DNA of 35,395 nt from a virus. Each line of letters begins with the position of its first letter. Positions within the stretch are counted from its first letter, which is position 1. The notes under the pieces were generated by a model. It was not told the origin of the DNA, did no database searches, and saw nothing but the letters and a program-made list of their open reading frames with translations. Positions 13,678-22,400 of the stretch are shown here, one piece after another. A program made the translations under genes and the position numbers. The DNA lies in IMG/VR virus record IMGVR_UViG_3300003873_000055, positions 1-35,395 of that record. The stretch is one strand, 5' to 3'.

Positions 13678-14376
13678 ATGAGCTTATTTACAGCAAGAAA
13701 AGACGCAGAAAGCGTTAAAGAATCAACAGGCGGAAACTCTGCATACATCAACAAACCAGGCATTTTCGACGTAAACGTAATCGCAGCATTTGCAAGCGAA
13801 GGTAAAGGCGGAGCAATATCAGTAGACCTCTTCCTAGAGAAAGACGGACAACCACAACCACTTTACGGTAACCTCCGTATCACTAACAACGACGGCTCTG
13901 AGAACAAAATCGGTGCATCAACGTTCAACAAACTCCTAGTAGTCCTAGACGAAGACGAAGCAGCTGACCCAGAAGAAGCAGTACTCCCAATGGGCAAAGA
14001 CGGAGCAGACAAAGATGCAGCAGTCATCCCTAACCTAACTGACTTCGACATCAAAGTATGGGTAGCTATCGAGTACTCAGTCTATAACGGTTCAATCGGT
14101 GAGAAGAAAATCATCCGTAACTTCTATCGTGCAGCAGACGGTGCATCAGCGGAGGAAATCGTTAACGAAGCAACACCAGGCGAGCAATACGCTAAGGACC
14201 TCGAGTACCTAGAAACGTCAGACAACAAAGGTGTAATCTACAAAGACGACCTAACTAAAGAACAAGTCGAAGAGTGGATCAAGGCTAAGCGTCCTAAAGG
14301 CACTGCAGGTAGCACAGGCTCAAGCACAGCGACTAAGAAGCCGTCTTTCGCTAAGAAGCGTTTCGGTTCTAAGTAA
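13678..14376 (+). CDS. Probable ssDNA-binding protein
   Basis: This 232-residue protein starts MSLFTARKDAES and has GGNSAYINKPGIFDVNV (about 18-34), then beta-rich segments, like phage proteins found beside Sak4 recombinases and annotated as ssDNA-binding proteins. The C-terminus is Ser/Thr/Gly-rich and basic (KKPSFAKKRFGSK), unlike the acidic tip of bacterial SSB. Context (after exonuclease and Sak4) supports the call, but no catalytic signature exists to confirm it. The start codons used now are a second copy brought by or restored with the homing gene upstream. In N4 the SSB also activates late transcription; that role is untested here. Confidence 0.6.
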   Translation: MSLFTARKDAESVKESTGGNSAYINKPGIFDVNVIAAFASEGKGGAISVDLFLEKDGQPQPLYGNLRITNNDGSENKIGASTFNKLLVVLDEDEAADPEEAVLPMGKDGADKDAAVIPNLTDFDIKVWVAIEYSVYNGSIGEKKIIRNFYRAADGASAEEIVNEATPGEQYAKDLEYLETSDNKGVIYKDDLTKEQVEEWIKAKRPKGTAGSTGSSTATKKPSFAKKRFGSK

Positions 14377-14626
14377 CCTCGTGCCGAGAGTTCACATAGG
14401 CACTAAACTTTGAACCCGAAGTTAACTAGCCCTTAGGTCAATACAAATGCTAGTAGTCCTGCTCATGGGACGTTAAAGAACATCCGGTGGAGCTTGTAAC
14501 GAGGAGAGATGTAACTCCCAAGCTGCGTAGCAAACTAAAATAAACAGTGTAGTGAGCAAGTATAACGGTACTACACATATTGTTACCTATTTAACGTAGG
14601 CAACCAAAACAAACAAAGGAAACAAC
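14377..14626 (+). other. Non-coding hairpin array after the ssDNA-binding gene
   Basis: I see no gene in these 250 bases. Stems: GTGCC/GGCAC (14381-14403), AACTT/AAGTT (14406-14423), ACTAGC/GCTAGT (14425-14454), GTCC/GGAC (14456-14471), AGCTTG/CAAGCT (14491-14524, enclosing GGAG/CTCC), GTGTAGT/ACTACAC (14547-14576) and GTT-CCTA/TAGG-AAC (14582-14604). TTGTAAC-N10-GTAAC occurs here (14494-14515) and also in the first gap (674-695). It looks like a structured RNA or a chain of processing sites rather than random spacer. Confidence 0.45.
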
Positions 14627-14752
14627 ATGAAGAAACAACTCGAAGAAATTTATAAGTTAGCTATGAAAAAAGGCGATTTATCTATAGCGTTATCTGTAGT
14701 GTCTATTAAGGCACAGTTAGAACAAGTAAAAATGCAAACTAAGGGCAAGTAA
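14627..14752 (+). CDS. Small helical protein of unknown function (41 aa)
   Basis: ATG 14627 follows AAAGGAAACAAC. The protein MKKQLEEIYKLAMKKGDLSI... is predicted to be two amphipathic helices. It ends at TAA 14752 and the next ATG follows immediately. No family is recognised. Confidence 0.55.
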   Translation: MKKQLEEIYKLAMKKGDLSIALSVVSIKAQLEQVKMQTKGK

Positions 14753-14935
14753 ATGGATATTAATAAACAACTTGAAGAATACAAAATAGTACTATTACAC
14801 GCTATCGAGGAAATCGACAGCTATACAACTAAGCCTATGAAGTCTAAGTCACTACGTATTAGAAAGCTATCTAACCAACTAGGTAAAGACGGTGTACACT
14901 TACGCAAAGACCTATTAGCAGCTGACAAGGCCTAG
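14753..14935 (+). CDS. Small basic helical protein (60 aa)
   Basis: It begins directly after the previous stop. The C-terminal half, SLRIRKLSNQLGKDGVHLRK then ADKA, is a basic amphipathic pattern like that of small phage proteins often seen near nucleotide-metabolism genes. DNA or RNA binding is possible. The exact family is unknown. Confidence 0.55.
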   Translation: MDINKQLEEYKIVLLHAIEEIDSYTTKPMKSKSLRIRKLSNQLGKDGVHLRKDLLAADKA

Positions 14936-14936
14936 C

Positions 14937-15062
14937 ATGTGTTACTTAAAGCGCTTAGTGGCAACACTATCCACACCAGTAACATGCACTAGAGGCTTTG
15001 TTATGTTCACATACATATCATTCGCACTAGTGTGGTTCAACTTCTTTCTAACAGGCAACTAA
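14937..15062 (+). CDS. Small single-pass membrane peptide
   Basis: A 41-residue frame from ATG 14937 to TAA 15062. The C-terminal half (about 22-38, FVMFTYISFALVWFNFF) is one clear membrane span, preceded by a basic stretch. It sits one base after the preceding stop and two bases before nrdB. No obvious ribosome site is seen apart from GACAAGG, so expression may depend on coupling. Confidence 0.45.
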   Translation: MCYLKRLVATLSTPVTCTRGFVMFTYISFALVWFNFFLTGN

Positions 15063-15064
15063 CA

Positions 15065-16075
15065 ATGTCCTGTCAGATGGAAACTCCAAACCCTCTTTTC
15101 GGTAAGTACTTGTACCCAATCGCCAAGGAGCTAATGGAGGAACAACAAAACAAGTTCTGGACTGCACAAGAAATCGACGTAGAAGGCGACATACACGACT
15201 ACCGCCATAACATGTCCTCCGAGCAGTTCGCACTAGTATCAACCACACTACAGTTATTCGTGGAAACCGAACAAGTAGTAGGCGACATATGGGGCATTAT
15301 AGCTTCTTGGTTCCCTCACTCCGAAATCGAAGGTGCTTGTACACAGGTCCAATCTATGGAGAAGTCCATCCACGCATTCTTCTACCAGAAGATGTCCGAC
15401 GAACTCAACATAGACCCGGAAACTGTAGCACGCAACCAGAAGGTAGTACACGAACTCAACTCAAAGCTAGTCATGCTAACTAACATCATGGCAACCGCTA
15501 AACAGGCAACTACACCAACCGAACGTGCAATGGTACTATTCACCGTATCACTAATCGAACAGGTAGTCCTATTCAGCAACTTTGCCATGCTCAAGTCTTT
15601 CCGTGCAAACGGTAACAGCCTAATCCCTAACACAATTACAGGGGTAAACTTCGTAGTCCAAGACGAGTCTATGCACGGGGTACTAGCTTCTTACTTATTC
15701 AACGAATACACTAAAGAGAACAACCTAGAACTACAGCTACCAGCAATCACAGAGGTAGTGCAGGAAGTGCTAATACGCGAAGACGCAGTAGTAGACTACT
15801 TATTCTTATCTGACGATATGCGTATCAACGGTATCGACCGACAGGACCTAAAAACCTTTATACGAGAACGTGTAAACTTTGTGTGCGACGAGATGAACAT
15901 ACCTAAATTCATAGTACCAGACAACGCGTCTAAGATCAGCGAGTGGTTCTTCCAAGGCATCAAAGCTATAACAATACACGACTTTTTCGTATCAGGCACA
16001 CACCAATACAACCGTAACTGGAGCCTAACGAAACTTAGTGCACTACCACACCTAGAGGAGCAACCTAATGAATAA
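15065..16075 (+). CDS. nrdB: Class I ribonucleotide reductase, small subunit
   Basis: The 336-residue R2 protein carries the metal site and radical that start reduction of ribonucleotides to deoxyribonucleotides. Aligned by eye, the ligands are Glu69 (LFVETE), Glu99 and His103 (MEKSIH), Glu165 (SLIEQVVLF), Glu201 and His204 (QDESMH); Tyr107, four residues after His103, fits the radical tyrosine. The Glu99-His103 spacing is one residue longer than the usual ExxH. I choose ATG 15065 over the GTG at 15032, which lies inside the membrane-peptide gene. The stop overlaps nrdA by 8 bases, so the two are coupled for equal synthesis. Confidence 0.9.
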   Translation: MSCQMETPNPLFGKYLYPIAKELMEEQQNKFWTAQEIDVEGDIHDYRHNMSSEQFALVSTTLQLFVETEQVVGDIWGIIASWFPHSEIEGACTQVQSMEKSIHAFFYQKMSDELNIDPETVARNQKVVHELNSKLVMLTNIMATAKQATTPTERAMVLFTVSLIEQVVLFSNFAMLKSFRANGNSLIPNTITGVNFVVQDESMHGVLASYLFNEYTKENNLELQLPAITEVVQEVLIREDAVVDYLFLSDDMRINGIDRQDLKTFIRERVNFVCDEMNIPKFIVPDNASKISEWFFQGIKAITIHDFFVSGTHQYNRNWSLTKLSALPHLEEQPNE

Positions 16076-17804
16076 GTACGAAACATACTCATTTGAACGC
16101 AAACAACTACAACTAGCAGGCAAAGCACCTGACTGGCTAACGACAGCAGGGTACCAACTCTTAGTCGAGCGTAACTACCTAATGGACGGCGAAACACCGC
16201 ACGATATGTACACACGTATAGCTAGTCGTGCAGACCAGCTACTAAACAACGAGGTACCTATACCAACTCCTTACACTAGTTGGTCTGACGCTTTCTTCTC
16301 AGTTATGTGGAAAGGTTGGCTATCACCAGCCACACCTGTCCTAACCAACATGGGAACTAATCGTGGCCACCCCGTCTCTTGTTCAGGTACTCACATACCC
16401 GACTCCATACGTGGGTTCTACGAAGCACGCCTAGAGATCGCCCAACTAACTCAACGTGGTTACGGCACCTCAGCAGGCTTAGACGAAATCAGACACCGTG
16501 GAGCACCTATCTCTAAGGGCGGTTCAGCAAACGGTATCATGCAACCTGCACACGGCATAGTCGACGACATGAAGGAAGTATCCCAAGGCTCATCTCGTAG
16601 AGGTAGCTGTGGTTTATACCTAGATATCATGCACCCCGACTTCGACGAACTAGCTGACCAACTAATAGCTGACGACCAGGGATGGAATGTAGGGTGGAAC
16701 CTAACTGAATCCTACAAGTCACTCTTCTTTAAGGACGCAACTGAAGCAGACCGTAGATGGACCAAAGTACTCAAAACAAAGCTAGTCAAAGGTAAGGGTT
16801 ACTTACACTTCCTAGACAAGGTTAACGCAGTACGCCCACAGATGTACGTAGACCGAGGTTACTTCGTAAAGCATTCTAACCTATGCTCCGAAATATCCCT
16901 ATTCAACGACGACGAGCACTCATTCACTTGTGTACTCTCCTCACTGAACATATCTAAGTACAACGAATGGAAGGACACTAACTTAATCCTAGTAGCCTCA
17001 GTATTCCTCGATACCGTCATAGACGATATGTTAGAGAAAGCTAAGGACGAACCAGGGTTTGACAAAGTCATCAAGTTCACAGAGAACACTAGAGCAGTCG
17101 GTCTAGGTGTACTAGGTTTATCCACGTACTACCAACAGCAAATGTGGGCATACGGTTCACTCGACTCTATCATGTTCAACCAGCAGCTCTTCAAGGAAAT
17201 GGACACCAAAACACTAGAAGCTTCTAAGTTACTAGCTAACTACCGTGGATGTCCTGACTACATGAAGCCTTACGGAGAACGTTTTTCACACCGAATAGCC
17301 TTACCTCCAACTATGTCCACAGCGGAACTACTAGGTGGTATCTCCCAAGGCATCGAACCAGTCTATGCTAACGTCTACGAAGCCCAAACAGCAGGCGGAA
17401 TAGTTTATCGTATTAACCCTACTCTCCTCTCATTAATGAAGGAACGAGGTGTATACACAAAGCAAACTATGCAGCGTATAGCAGAGAATCAAGGTTCGGT
17501 GTTCGCAGAGAACTGGCTACTAGACAGCGAGAAGGAAGTATTCCGTACAGCTTTCGAGCTAAACCAGGAAACTATACTCCTAATGGCATCACACCGTCAG
17601 AAGGCTATAGACGCAACTAGAGGTGGGCAAGGTCAATCACTAAACCTGTACTTCAAAGAAGAGACACCTGAGTCAGACATATCACGTCTTCACCTAAAGG
17701 CCTTCTTTGACCCGCATATCAAATCTCTATACTATGTACGTACACTGAACGAGAAGTCTAAACTAGACGTCCCTACTCCAGTTTGCCAATCATGTGAAGG
17801 GTAA
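16068..17804 (+). CDS. nrdA: Class I ribonucleotide reductase, large subunit
   Basis: This is the catalytic R1 subunit, 578 residues. The active-site NLCSE motif gives Asn271, thiyl Cys273 and Glu275. The redox pair is Cys105 (SCSGTH) and Cys288 (FTCVLSS), the radical-relay tyrosines are Tyr555-Tyr556 (LYYVRT), and a C-terminal CQSC (573-576) re-reduces the pair. It is much shorter than E. coli NrdA (about 760) and begins without the N-terminal ATP-cone, so it should escape normal dATP shut-off, a common phage trait. It overlaps nrdB by 8 bases. Confidence 0.92.
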   Translation: MNKYETYSFERKQLQLAGKAPDWLTTAGYQLLVERNYLMDGETPHDMYTRIASRADQLLNNEVPIPTPYTSWSDAFFSVMWKGWLSPATPVLTNMGTNRGHPVSCSGTHIPDSIRGFYEARLEIAQLTQRGYGTSAGLDEIRHRGAPISKGGSANGIMQPAHGIVDDMKEVSQGSSRRGSCGLYLDIMHPDFDELADQLIADDQGWNVGWNLTESYKSLFFKDATEADRRWTKVLKTKLVKGKGYLHFLDKVNAVRPQMYVDRGYFVKHSNLCSEISLFNDDEHSFTCVLSSLNISKYNEWKDTNLILVASVFLDTVIDDMLEKAKDEPGFDKVIKFTENTRAVGLGVLGLSTYYQQQMWAYGSLDSIMFNQQLFKEMDTKTLEASKLLANYRGCPDYMKPYGERFSHRIALPPTMSTAELLGGISQGIEPVYANVYEAQTAGGIVYRINPTLLSLMKERGVYTKQTMQRIAENQGSVFAENWLLDSEKEVFRTAFELNQETILLMASHRQKAIDATRGGQGQSLNLYFKEETPESDISRLHLKAFFDPHIKSLYYVRTLNEKSKLDVPTPVCQSCEG

Positions 17805-17813
17805 GGGCACGAA

Positions 17814-18017
17814 ATGGAAATAATGAAAAGATCCCATGAAAAGTCTATCTTCACCCGGTTCCATAGCAACTCCAGCGACGCTCGCGAGGTGTTTAATAAC
17901 GCATACCCTAAGCTGAATAAGCGGAGTATTGAGGTACTCCAAGTGCAGTTCTTACCTGACAATAGACCATTTGACGTGGTAGTCGAGTTTGTCTACAAGG
18001 ACGCTATTGATGACTGA
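17814..18017 (+). CDS. Small protein of unknown function (67 aa)
   Basis: ATG 17814 follows the nrdA stop by 9 bases with AAGGG upstream. The protein is mixed in charge (EIMKRSHEKSIFTRF, then VVVEFVYKDAIDD). Its 3' end overlaps the next gene as ATGACTGA. No family is recognised. Confidence 0.55.
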   Translation: MEIMKRSHEKSIFTRFHSNSSDAREVFNNAYPKLNKRSIEVLQVQFLPDNRPFDVVVEFVYKDAIDD

Positions 18018-18186
18018 GTACCAAATACGTAAAAAGATAGAGGAGTACCGTGTATCTGATGCACCGGTACACATCAAAGAGGCAGCTATCAAGGCGCTAG
18101 AGGCTAAGTTAGTCCCTAGTAACCACGAAGCAAAACAACAGTATTTTGAGGGTCTAGCAGATACCTCAGACATACAACAAGACTAA
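18010..18186 (+). CDS. Small helical protein of unknown function (58 aa)
   Basis: I use ATG 18010 (MTEYQIRKKIEEYR), which overlaps the previous stop by 8 bases; an in-frame GTG at 17989 would overlap further without a ribosome site. The protein is predicted to be helical with no catalytic motif. Confidence 0.55.
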   Translation: MTEYQIRKKIEEYRVSDAPVHIKEAAIKALEAKLVPSNHEAKQQYFEGLADTSDIQQD

Positions 18187-18195
18187 AGGGATACA

Positions 18196-18729
18196 ATGAA
18201 ATTCAAGAAATTTATGTCACATATAAAGGACATCCACAGCGAACTACCAGAGGACACAAAGCTACCATCAGAAGACTGGTTCAAGGAAAACATACCTAAA
18301 GCAGACCGCGAATCGTACCTAGAGGTAGCTGTACAAGAAGTAGTTCGATCACACATTGCAGATCATTTTACAGTTGAACCTGAGGGTAAACCGGACGAAA
18401 CAGCCGACGTAGAGCCGGACGAAGTACCGCAGGAAGCATCAGAGCAACCAACAGGTATCGACGCAACTCTAGCGGAACGTGGTAACAACTACGGTAAGTT
18501 CACAGGCCATTCAGACCTATCACAAACCCTAAAGATCGAATTTGACGACCATGTACGTAACGTAGGCAACCCGGAGCTATTCACTAACTCTATGAACGAG
18601 GCAATCGAAATGATTATGCACAAACTAGCTCGTATAGCTAACGGTGACCCTACATACGACGATTCATGGAGAGACATCAGTGGCTATGCTACTCTCATCG
18701 TCAAGGAACTCAACGGAGAGGAAATCTAG
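18196..18729 (+). CDS. DUF6378-like protein with acidic linker
   Basis: A 177-residue protein with three parts: a helical N-terminus (1-60), an acidic, Pro-rich linker (about 60-90) and a C-terminal domain that starts LAERGNNYGKF and ends KLARIANGDPTYDDSWRDIS-GYATL. This matches the pattern I know as DUF6378, a phage family often placed among nucleotide-metabolism genes. The Asp/Trp-rich end looks like an active or binding site, but the reaction is unknown. AAAGGGATACA precedes ATG 18196. Confidence 0.65.
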   Translation: MKFKKFMSHIKDIHSELPEDTKLPSEDWFKENIPKADRESYLEVAVQEVVRSHIADHFTVEPEGKPDETADVEPDEVPQEASEQPTGIDATLAERGNNYGKFTGHSDLSQTLKIEFDDHVRNVGNPELFTNSMNEAIEMIMHKLARIANGDPTYDDSWRDISGYATLIVKELNGEEI

Positions 18730-18731
18730 CC

Positions 18732-18947
18732 ATGCGATGGAAGCCAGGCACTCATGTCCAGGCATTCGGCAAGTCACTTCATGCCGGTCAAACAGGTATA
18801 GTAGCGGCTGATCACGGTGAGTACATTATGATACTCGCTGACGACCCAACCTACCAACATGCAGCACGTAACTCAATAGCACCTAAGGACTCTCCTAATA
18901 GGTACTTCTTTGTGGATACTCTGCTACTAAAGGAACTAACACAGTGA
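18732..18947 (+). CDS. Small beta-rich, KOW/SH3-like protein
   Basis: The start at ATG 18732 (MRWKPGTHVQAFG) has GGAGAGGAA upstream; an in-frame ATG at 18666 lies inside the previous gene. LHAGQTGIVAADHGEYIMIL resembles the small barrels that begin with 'G-x-x-G-x-V'. 71 residues. A binding role is possible. The stop overlaps the MazG-like start. Confidence 0.5.
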   Translation: MRWKPGTHVQAFGKSLHAGQTGIVAADHGEYIMILADDPTYQHAARNSIAPKDSPNRYFFVDTLLLKELTQ

Positions 18948-19321
18948 AATGGAAAGACAGTTTAAAGCACTGGAGGGCACAACGCTCTCTAACCAAACCC
19001 CAAGTAGTCATCAACGAGAACACAGGTAATCCTGCAATCGTTGACATGCTCCTGGAGGAAGTCGAGGAACTACGCTTAGCTTTACTCGCTAACAACGAAC
19101 ACGAGATCATCGATGCGTGTGACGACATAGTAGTACTATCCTCTAACCATGTAGCACAGTCCGGCTACGACATCGACCTAACCATGAAGGAAACTCTCAA
19201 AGAAATCTCCTCACGTAAAGGTGCAATTAACCCAACTACAGGCAAGTGGACTAAGGACCCTAACCAGGACCCGTCTACCCTGTACAAAGCTAATTACACT
19301 ACATGTCGAGTCAAGTCGTGA
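18944..19321 (+). CDS. MazG-like nucleotide pyrophosphohydrolase
   Basis: The 125-residue protein has the helical metal-binding signature of the MazG/dUTPase-like all-alpha fold: LLEEVEELRLAL (about 36-47, EExxE) and EIIDACDDIVVL (ExxD-type, about 54-65). Such enzymes hydrolyse NTPs or dNTPs to monophosphates, cleaning the pool or lowering alarmones. It follows RNR genes, which fits dNTP handling. GTG 18944 is the start, with AAAGGAACTAAC before it; it overlaps the preceding stop. Confidence 0.7.
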   Translation: MKWKDSLKHWRAQRSLTKPQVVINENTGNPAIVDMLLEEVEELRLALLANNEHEIIDACDDIVVLSSNHVAQSGYDIDLTMKETLKEISSRKGAINPTTGKWTKDPNQDPSTLYKANYTTCRVKS

Positions 19322-19482
19322 CTATAGCTAACTTATACACCACCATAACTAAGCTGAACAAGCTCAAGCTAAGCGGCGGCAAACGTTACACAACCATAGC
19401 AACCCTACTACAGAAAGAAGCTACCACACACAACTGTGCGGAAGTATTCTCTCTACTAGCTAAGCTAGAGGCCTCTGTGTAA
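19318..19482 (+). CDS. Small protein of unknown function at the convergent junction
   Basis: A 54-residue frame from GTG 19318, overlapping the MazG-like stop as GTGA, to TAA 19482. The sequence is Thr/Leu/Lys-rich and uses the phage's usual codons. Its last 18 bases overlap the 3' end of the leftward 1,405-residue gene. No strong ribosome site is present, so coupling to the previous gene would be needed. It is the last rightward frame I can support. Confidence 0.45.
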   Translation: MTIANLYTTITKLNKLKLSGGKRYTTIATLLQKEATTHNCAEVFSLLAKLEASV

Positions 19483-22400
19483 CGCCTCCGCCAACGGAAC
19501 TTTAGTACCACCTTCAAGCAGACTACCAATCCCATGGAACGGATTAAGTCTATTGAAGAACACACTAAATATATTACTATCGAAGATGTCTGACTGGTCA
19601 CCAAACGCTACCTGCTCTAGTTTACTAGCTGCAACCCTAGCAGGGGATTCTTTCAGCATCTTCACATTTACTCTCTGTATGTTAGCGAAGTACGTCCAAA
19701 ACGCTTCTGGACCCATTCTCTCTAACCATCTGACAGTTTTACTATTTATAACTTTGCTATAGTTAATAAAACTGTCCGTAACTAGTCTAAACACATCTTC
19801 CTTATCTTCACCCTTCTCGACCTTAGCCCAGTACAAAGCAGCTCTAAAGTGAAAGTCACTCTCTCTAGTGGCTCTTAGTAAGAACTGCCCAGCTTTACTT
19901 CGCTGTGTCAAGAACACTGTCTCAACTGCATCCTTAGCTAACCCACTCTCACCAGTTACCTTCTCAGTCATACCCCTTAGTTTCTTACTAATCCTATTCG
20001 TATCATCATATATAGCTACATCATCTACTACCGACTGATACAGTCCCTTGTCCATCAACGGCTTGAGCGGGTTGTTATCTAGTCTGTACATCATGTCTGA
20101 TATATCTCTCTCTAGCTTACTCTTCTTAGCCCCTTTAGCCCCTTTTACAAGTCGTTGCAGTCTATGCAACTCCTCTTCGTCTTTTTTCCAAGTATTCAAC
20201 GATCTAATACTCTTAATCATATACGTAACTGACTGTCTAACAGGCACACCACTATAGAACAGTATCCTCATGTTTGACAGTATATTATTCCATATAGTGC
20301 TAGGCAATCTAACAACTACGTTTCCTTTAAGCAACCCGACAAAGTCCTTCCAGTAGCTCTCTACTACTTGCACCTTATACTTAGTTCCTACGCTAACCTT
20401 ATCAAACACCTTCATATCCGTCACACTAGGTTCATTGTACCCAAACAACTGTGCAACTAAGTCTTTACGCACATACAGCTCTCTCCTAGGGTTCTCATCC
20501 ACCTGCTTCAACTGTTCCTCTAACGAAGCTCTAAACTTAGGGTCTGCATCATGTATCCTATTGTACACCTCAGTCCCTTTCTTCTTGGCATCCTCACGTA
20601 TCTTAGCCTTATCTATTTCGTTATTACGTCTAATCACGCTCTCTCTACCTGCAGGTGGCAATAACCCCCACAGCTCTTCACCTTTAGTCTTTATCCCGTA
20701 CTTACCCATATCAAGCAACTCTTTATGGCCACTCTCATACAGCTCACGTCTATCTTCTTCACTCATGTCAAAGTCTTTAGCCTTAACATGTATAAACAGT
20801 CTAGATGTATCATACGACGGATTACCTGAATCATTATATGTAGCCGCATAGTCCTTATACAGCACATCCAGTACTTTCTCATTCTCTTTATCAGTCATAG
20901 GCTGCGTACCTATATGCCCTTCACTCTTAGCAAGCACTTCAGCACCTCTAGTATCTAACTCTAAGTACTTAACCTTATCTTTCTTGCTAACCCCAAATCT
21001 AAAGTCAGTAATGTACCCTTGGTCATTGAACACAGGATGCATATCGCCCATGTCCTCACCTTCCATGTACTTTTGTATACTCATATTCCTACTAGTATTA
21101 TATAGTTTCCACACAGCATCTTCAGTCAACCCTGGGTTCGACATTCGTATCTTGTCTATTAACAGCAGCCCTTGTACCTTCTCTCTCTGCAATCCTACAG
21201 CACCATCCACACGCCCAGCTATCTTCATATTGCTGTTCACATACTTACCGTACTGCACAGGGTCACCATCTTTCAGGTCTCTATCTAGCACCTCCACTAG
21301 TGTGTATCCTAGCGAGTTCATCTTTTTCTTCTCAAACAGTGGCACTACTTGCAGTTCTCTATCTCTGTTATACGTATCTCTTACTTGTCCTTTTACGTAC
21401 TCATGTGCTTCATACTTTTGGTACTCCTCCCGTATAGCTGTCTGCAGTCCTCTAGCGTACTCAGTAAACGCCATCACACCTTCTGGGTCTTTCTTAGCTA
21501 ACTCTACTAGCGTATCTTTAGCCTCTTTACTAACTTTACCTAGTGCGTACAGAGTTATCAGCTTATCCACATCTTTAACTAACGCTTCATCTACTTCTCC
21601 CTCACTGTACCCTATAGGTTCTTGTGTACCAAACCCTCTAACTACGTTTTCAGCGTTAGTTCTTAGTCCTTTACCAGTCACGCTATACTCTGCTGCTTTA
21701 CGTGCACCTTCTATCACAGTACCGTACTTATACACACTAAGTGCACCACTAATGCGCTTCTCTAGCTCTTTTATCTTCTTGTTAGGGTTCTTTACATACC
21801 CAACTAGTTCATCCACACTATCAGCATCTAACGCTTGCAGGTCACTGGTCATTACTACAGCTTCTAATGCTTGGTCGTACTTTCTATTGCCTTTACCTAG
21901 CAAGTTCACCTTACTAAACATATCCTTGTACACATCCACTAGTGTACCTTCGTAGTTTTGGTGCCTTAGTCTATCAATATGTGATCTGAACTCCATAGTC
22001 AAATCAGTTACCATTTCTAGTGTTTTTCTACCTGCAGTGAAGTCTGCGAACAGTTTCCTAAGGAAGCTATCCTCTGCTATCTTCATCTCTGCAAGGAAGT
22101 TACCCCATAGTATCGCTACGTGTGCTCTATTGTTCTCTTCCGCACCTTGTATAGCTGCTTTAAACTTAGGTAGTATTCTAGCTAACTTAATAAACCTAAC
22201 TAGTATGTTGTCACTAGACTTTGGCCAGTTATGCTTTATAGGGTTATACAGGTCATCGAACTCTTGCTGTGTCATACCATCTTTAGTTATACCTAATGTA
22301 TTCTGTAGTAGGTCATCCACTCTACCAGACACAGCCTTATCCACACTATCTAGTACCTTATCTAGTCTCTCCGATATGTGCTCATCAGCATGCTTACCAC

